From NCBI GenBank assembly GCA_022842865.1, contig JALHOV010000018.1:1-32046 (forward strand): a DNA stretch of 32,046 nucleotides, read 5' to 3'. The notes under the pieces are model-generated. The model saw only the letters and a program-made list of their open reading frames with translations. It was not told the origin of the DNA and ran no database searches. This stretch comes from Vulcanimicrobiota bacterium (GTDB lineage Bacteria; Vulcanimicrobiota; Xenobia; Xenobiales; JADMJV01). Positions 28,446 to 32,046 of the stretch are shown here, one piece after another; within the stretch, counting starts at the first letter, position 1; each line of letters starts with the position of its first letter. The position numbers and the translations under genes were made by a program.

Positions 28446-29465
28446 GTGAACGCGAGCGCCTTGCCCCCAACAAAGTGGACGGTCATGATGTACAACGCCT
28501 CTGACAACAACCTTTATGCCTACCAGGTCAACGACTTGAAGGAGGCGCAGGCGGCGCAAGTGGGGGATTCTGTGCAGTTGCTGGCCACCGTCGACCACCA
28601 CCCGGTGGGAGGAACAGGACAGCGTCTGGATCTCAAGAGCGGCGAAGTCAAGGCTCAGTGGCCCGACCTGAACATGTCGGATCCCCAGAATCTGGCCGAT
28701 TTCGTCGAGTGGGGCATCAAGAATTACCCGGCCGAAAACTACTGGCTGGTGATCTCCGACCACGGCGATGCCTGGAAGGGGGCCCTCGAGGACGAACACA
28801 GTCAGGGCTGGATGAGTCTGCCGCAAATCCAGGGTGCGTTGGCCCAGGCGCGCGAGAAGACGGGGCGCAAACTCGACGTCCTTAGCTTTGATTGTTGCTA
28901 CATGGGAAGTCTGGAGGCGGCTCACGAGCTACGCAACGAGGCCGGCTACATGGTGGGCTCCCAGGAAGAAGTCGGCTACTATGGCCACGATTATACCAGT
29001 CTGCTGCCCGCTATCGAGGGCAAGAATCCCCGCCAATTGGTCGATTTTCTGGTCGAATCCGGGTCCAAATACCCCGAGGAGTTCCGGACTATTTCCGCTT
29101 ACGACCTGTCCAAGGTGGAAGGGGTGACCCGGGCGGTGGGGCAACTTGGAGCCAGTCTTTCCCAAACCCCGCCAGCCGAGCTGCGGGCCGCCGTGGATCG
29201 CACCGCAATTTTCGGAGAGTATCATGACGTCGCAGACCTGGCCGAGAATCTGGCTCAGGTCTGCCCAGCTGCGCAACCGGCTGCTCAGGCGGTCAAAGAA
29301 GCCTTGTCGCAGGCGGTTGTGGCCGAAGCTCATCGCCCGGATTGCGCTCGGGCGCATGGCTTACAAATCGAGACCAAAGTGGACAGCGAAAAGGCTGGCT
29401 ACGCGGAAACGGCCTTCGCCAGGGACTTCGGCTGGGATCGAGCTATCGCTCACCTGCGTTCTTGA
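28446..29465 (+). CDS. clostripain-like (C11-family) cysteine peptidase
   Basis: 339 aa. C11 peptidases are caspase-fold enzymes that cut after Arg/Lys. Family marks: KWTVMMYNASDNNL at the N-terminus, His106 in ISDHGDAW, the catalytic Cys in LSFDCCYMGS (Cys151 by the F-D-x-C pattern), and GSQEEVGYYGHDYTSLLPAI. The catalytic His-Cys dyad is intact. There is no signal peptide, whereas clostripain is secreted, so a cytoplasmic role is likely unless the start is wrong. GTG 28446 is used; TTG 28461 has a better-placed GAGGAG and would remove only five residues. The 3' end overlaps the convergent membrane protein gene by 16 bp. Confidence 0.88.
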   Translation: MNASALPPTKWTVMMYNASDNNLYAYQVNDLKEAQAAQVGDSVQLLATVDHHPVGGTGQRLDLKSGEVKAQWPDLNMSDPQNLADFVEWGIKNYPAENYWLVISDHGDAWKGALEDEHSQGWMSLPQIQGALAQAREKTGRKLDVLSFDCCYMGSLEAAHELRNEAGYMVGSQEEVGYYGHDYTSLLPAIEGKNPRQLVDFLVESGSKYPEEFRTISAYDLSKVEGVTRAVGQLGASLSQTPPAELRAAVDRTAIFGEYHDVADLAENLAQVCPAAQPAAQAVKEALSQAVVAEAHRPDCARAHGLQIETKVDSEKAGYAETAFARDFGWDRAIAHLRS

Positions 29466-30358
29466 TGTTTCAGGCGCCGACGGCGCGGCCGAAAGCGTCG
29501 TACCAGGAGCATCGCGATCGGTCCAAGCAGCGCGAATCCGACTGCGCGGTAAGCCAGATAGTTAAAGGCAGGGTCGCGCTGGGCCGGGTCGGGAAACCAT
29601 TGGCGGGTCAGTTGATCTCCAAGGAGCAGTAACAACAGGCTCAGGGCCGGCGGAAAAGCCAGCAGCGCGGCCAACTGACGTCGGTAACTGGCGAGGTTGC
29701 GTTCCTTGCGGGTCCTCAGGGCCATCGGAATGAGCAGAAACAGAGGCCAGAAGGTCAGCGTTGAGACCAGCTTCTGTAGCTTTTCCTGCGCTTTGACCGG
29801 TTGGGGGCGAGCCTTGGGAGTAGGGGAGGGGGCTGGCCGTGGAGAGGGCTTATGGCCAGGCACGAAGCGCAGCAGTTGGTCACTGCGCTGGTAGGTTTTG
29901 AGCCATTCCTTGAATTCTGGCGGAGTCGGTCCCGGTCCCAAGTCTAACCAGGCCAGGGTGGCCGGGATGGTATGGGCCACCACCAGTGTTCCTTGCCAGT
30001 CAGGCGCCGTAAAGGGCAACCAGTAACTGCCCCCGTGAGGAACCTCACTGTAGATCAGTTGGTAATTCTTGCTCTCGGGCACCAGCTGGGCAAACCACTC
30101 GCGAGTGGACGGTGGGTCGGCCACGCCGGGCGGTAGCAAAAACAAATGCCAGACCCGCTTGTCGCGGACGGTGACATAGTGCCAGCGGTCGGGCGGGGTT
30201 TCGGCTTCTTTCTCCCAAACCGCCCCCGGCAATTGTCGTAAACTGCCCCACTCGAAGAAGAAACGCCCGTCGCGCAGCTGGTCCGGTCCCACCGGTCGCC
30301 AGCGAGGCTCACCCCAGACCGCCACGCTCCAAACCAGAACCAAGAGCCACTTGCGCAC
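29450..30358 (-). CDS. membrane protein with signal sequence, beta-rich ectodomain and Pro-rich linker
   Basis: 302 aa, no family recognised. GTG 30358 gives a clean signal sequence (RKWLLVLVWSVAVWGEP); starting 21 codons earlier adds only low-complexity Gly/Arg sequence. Residues about 20-160 are a Trp/Tyr-rich extracytoplasmic domain. A Pro-rich linker (about 165-190) leads to a segment with three likely transmembrane helices (LTFWPLFLLIPMAL, LLAFPPALSLLLLLLG, VGFALLGPIAMLLV) and a very basic C-terminus. It could serve as a sensor or stabiliser in the envelope; nothing shows which. It stands upstream of and divergent from the dyad-controlled gene. Confidence 0.7.
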   Translation of the reverse strand: MRKWLLVLVWSVAVWGEPRWRPVGPDQLRDGRFFFEWGSLRQLPGAVWEKEAETPPDRWHYVTVRDKRVWHLFLLPPGVADPPSTREWFAQLVPESKNYQLIYSEVPHGGSYWLPFTAPDWQGTLVVAHTIPATLAWLDLGPGPTPPEFKEWLKTYQRSDQLLRFVPGHKPSPRPAPSPTPKARPQPVKAQEKLQKLVSTLTFWPLFLLIPMALRTRKERNLASYRRQLAALLAFPPALSLLLLLLGDQLTRQWFPDPAQRDPAFNYLAYRAVGFALLGPIAMLLVRRFRPRRRRLKHQERR

Positions 30359-30500
30359 TCCCCAGCCTTCGGTCCCCCCCTCGCTTCGCCCCTGCGCTGG
30401 TCCCGCGCCCTTCCGACCCACCAGCGGCGATTGTCTCCGTTCCCGTCGTCAGGGTGACTCGAACCGGGCTTCTTTGTTCCATCTTACTCGCCATGGAGGT

Positions 30501-30535
30501 ATTATGTGATGTGAGTTCAAATCACACTACATAAT
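30501..30535. promoter_or_regulatory. 35-bp imperfect dyad, likely operator
   Basis: ATTATGTGATGTGA (30501-30514) and TCACACTACATAAT (30522-30535) are inverted copies with two mismatches, separated by GTTCAAA. It is an A/T-rich island in GC-rich DNA, 18 bp before the next start codon. A -10-like TATTAT (30500-30505) overlaps the left arm, and CATAAT (30530-30535) ends the right arm, so a bound dimer would block transcription. Confidence 0.7.
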
Positions 30536-30553
30536 TAACCGAGGAGTTAAGCG

Positions 30554-31594
30554 ATGTTTCTACGCAGGATGGGCCGAAAAATATTGTTGCTCCATAACTA
30601 TCGCGATGGGACGGGCAAAGTGAGGCAGCAGCGCCTGGGGGACTTTGCCGGTGCGCAGGATGCTGCATGTCAGTTGCGTGATGAAAAGTGGCTGCAGGAG
30701 CTCAAGGCACTTTATCCCGACTTCAGATTCGACCAGGAGCGGTTGCTGGAGCGCGCGCGCACCCTGCAGGACAAGCCCCCGCCGCAAAGAGTCCAGAAGG
30801 CGCGCAGCCGCAACCTCCACCACATCATTGAGCGCACTCTGCTCACACTTCAGCGCTTGCTCGAAAAGGCCCAGGACCCGGAACTCGAGCGACGAGTCGT
30901 TCAGCAACTGACCCGGACTTCCAGGGCAAAACGGGAGGTCGAACTTCGCGCGTGGGTGCGCGCCACTCAGCCCCCACGTAGAAGCTGCTGGCATCGCGAT
31001 GATCCCGCCGCTGCCGCACATCGTCAGGCGATGCAACAAGTGGTCGAGCATTTCGAGGGCGCCGGACAGTTCGAGGAGGCATGTGTCGCCCAGGCGGAAC
31101 TGGCCCGAGCCTTTCCCGACCAGCAAGCCTGGCTCGATCACGGCGTGCTCTTGCAAAGGTTGGGGCGCTGGGACGAGGCCATCCTGGAATACTCCAGGCT
31201 GCCTTATCGTGATAGCCTGCGACACTATCAAATCGCTTCGGCTGTCTGTGCGAAAGGGAATCCAGAGGAGAGCCTGGAGCACGTGTTCCGCGCCCTGACC
31301 TGGGACCGCGATGTGGCGGAGGGCCTGCTCAAAATCGAAAAGGGTCTGGAGCCTACGAAGGGCGCCGAGTATTGGCAGCGCCTTGGCCGCCTGTGGACCC
31401 CGGCCGGGCGCAAATTCTTGCTGGCGGTGTATAACCAATCCCTGGTCAAAATGGGTCTGGGTCGGGCGGCCCGACGGGGAATCAAGCCTCGCCGGCTCTT
31501 CCGTGGGCACGCCGTGACGGTCATTTTGGGGCAGGCCCGCGATGGAGTTGCCTACCGCAAGCTCCCGGTGACCCGCGAAATCATAGATTTCTGA
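30554..31594 (+). CDS. unknown protein with transposase-like N-terminus and TPR-like helical body
   Basis: 346 aa. ATG 30554 follows GAGGAG (30541-30546) at 7 nt. The first ~30 residues (GRKILLLHNYRDGTGKVRQQ) resemble the N-terminal '-YYLVENYRDGGKVRQR-LLYLG' stretch of IS1634/IS1380-like transposases, but no DDE catalytic domain or terminal inverted repeats are present. Residues about 150-270 show helical TPR-like pairs (FEGAGQFEEACVAQAELA, LLQRLGRWDEAILEYSRLP). The C-terminus is basic (GRAARRGIKPRRLFRG). The middle is rich in Arg and Gln. A conserved domain cannot be named. The dyad at 30501 suggests tight control, perhaps by itself or an unlinked repressor. It overlaps the convergent GNAT gene by 14 bp. 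Confidence 0.72.
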   Translation: MFLRRMGRKILLLHNYRDGTGKVRQQRLGDFAGAQDAACQLRDEKWLQELKALYPDFRFDQERLLERARTLQDKPPPQRVQKARSRNLHHIIERTLLTLQRLLEKAQDPELERRVVQQLTRTSRAKREVELRAWVRATQPPRRSCWHRDDPAAAAHRQAMQQVVEHFEGAGQFEEACVAQAELARAFPDQQAWLDHGVLLQRLGRWDEAILEYSRLPYRDSLRHYQIASAVCAKGNPEESLEHVFRALTWDRDVAEGLLKIEKGLEPTKGAEYWQRLGRLWTPAGRKFLLAVYNQSLVKMGLGRAARRGIKPRRLFRGHAVTVILGQARDGVAYRKLPVTREIIDF

Positions 31595-32045
31595 GCCAGA
31601 AGGATAGCTGTTTCTCGGTTTCCGACTCGGCGCCCACGTCGGTCCAGGAGAAGGAGCAGCGCCGTTCGGGATGGTGGACATAGCCGCGGGCTCGCCAGAA
31701 GGGCTCCAGAGAGCGGTGACCGGCTCGGGGCTCCCGCTCTACGGCGCAAAAACAGCACCGCTGGAAACCGAGCTGGCGGGCGCGCTCTTCGCGCTCATCA
31801 AAGAAGAAATGGCCCCAGCGCTGGCCGCGATATTCTGGCAGAAGCACGGACTCGCCCAAGTAAAAATAGTCCTGGGGTCGCTCAAAGGGAGCGCGAAACT
31901 CGGGACCTTCATCGGCCAACGGCAAACAAGTACTGGCTCCCACCGCCGAACCGCCGTCACGTAACACCACCACCCGGCTGCCGGTGGAGCGCCAGTAGGT
32001 GCTCAGATACTCGCGTTCGTAATCGAAAGTGCCTTCATAGAGATA
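31581..32045 (-). CDS. GNAT-family N-acetyltransferase, 5' end beyond the window
   Basis: The frame is open to the right edge, so the start is missing; 154 residues are visible. The visible N-terminal part reads YEREYLSTYWRSTGSRVVVL, then a typical GNAT core: YLGESVLLPEYRGQRWGHFF with the R-G-Q-x-W-G acetyl-CoA loop, and LEPFWRARGYVHHPERRC. This layout resembles small GNAT proteins that take amino-acid or small-amine substrates, but nothing identifies one. The stop TGA is at 31581-31583. Confidence 0.8.
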   Translation of the reverse strand, partial: YLYEGTFDYEREYLSTYWRSTGSRVVVLRDGGSAVGASTCLPLADEGPEFRAPFERPQDYFYLGESVLLPEYRGQRWGHFFFDEREERARQLGFQRCCFCAVEREPRAGHRSLEPFWRARGYVHHPERRCSFSWTDVGAESETEKQLSFWLRNL

Positions 32046-32046
32046 A

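Noticed and set aside
30554-31594. Active insertion sequence
   Set aside because: Only about 30 N-terminal residues look transposase-like; no DDE domain, terminal inverted repeats or target duplication are visible.

Overview
The window is GC-rich, densely packed bacterial DNA from a diderm lineage that I cannot name with confidence. An LptA/OstA-type protein points to an outer membrane. SpoIID-like, MurQ, FloA, YqzL-like and several Ser/Thr kinase genes sit beside ordinary housekeeping genes (hisS, infA, serA, sucCD). This mix suits a little-studied phylum (for example Eremiobacterota/Xenobia-like or Armatimonadota-like) better than Proteobacteria; the assignment is inference. TGA is a normal stop codon here, since lptA-like, sucC, murQ and spoIID-like genes end with it at family-typical lengths.

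Layout. 1-434: an 82-bp tandem repeat, running off the left edge, ahead of hisS. 1735-4800: a membrane-organisation operon (nfeD-like, two tandem floA genes, a small companion protein) closed by a terminator. 4830-5735: a rhomboid protease and infA. 5760-9296: serA, sucC and sucD, with a structured leader before serA and a strongly self-complementary spacer between sucC and sucD. 9381-10182: a small membrane-protein gene, then a complete mini transcription unit (promoter, structured leader, 34-aa YqzL-like protein, terminator) that is easily missed. 10228-15291: a tightly overlapping envelope operon (lptA-like, unknown secreted protein, murQ, spoIID-like). 15254-16685 (minus): GNAT and CvpA-family genes. 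16744-18144: a secreted GH30 glycosidase. 18228-22575: a signalling locus with two divergent Ser/Thr kinases (one membrane-bound, one fused to a response-regulator domain), a thioredoxin-like gene and another response regulator. 22564-25425: a small membrane protein and an Ntn-hydrolase of the penicillin-acylase family. 25445-28351 (minus): a secreted helical protein, a HAD phosphatase and a YkgJ/FliB-like cysteine-cluster protein. 28446-32045: a clostripain-like peptidase, a membrane protein, an unknown protein behind a 35-bp dyad operator, and a partial GNAT gene at the right edge.

The most striking observation is at 20769-21650. A signal-peptide-bearing thioredoxin-like gene contains one in-frame TGA, followed 17 nt later by a perfect 8-bp hairpin with a GUU apical loop. 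Spacing and loop fit the bacterial SECIS rules, so this is a candidate selenoprotein that ordinary gene calling splits in two. Other points of interest are the YqzL-like unit, the serA leader that can bury its own ribosome-binding site, the sucC-sucD hairpin spacer, the duplicated floA genes, and three genes whose start codons lie 6-7 nt after a -10-like hexamer, suggesting leaderless mRNAs.
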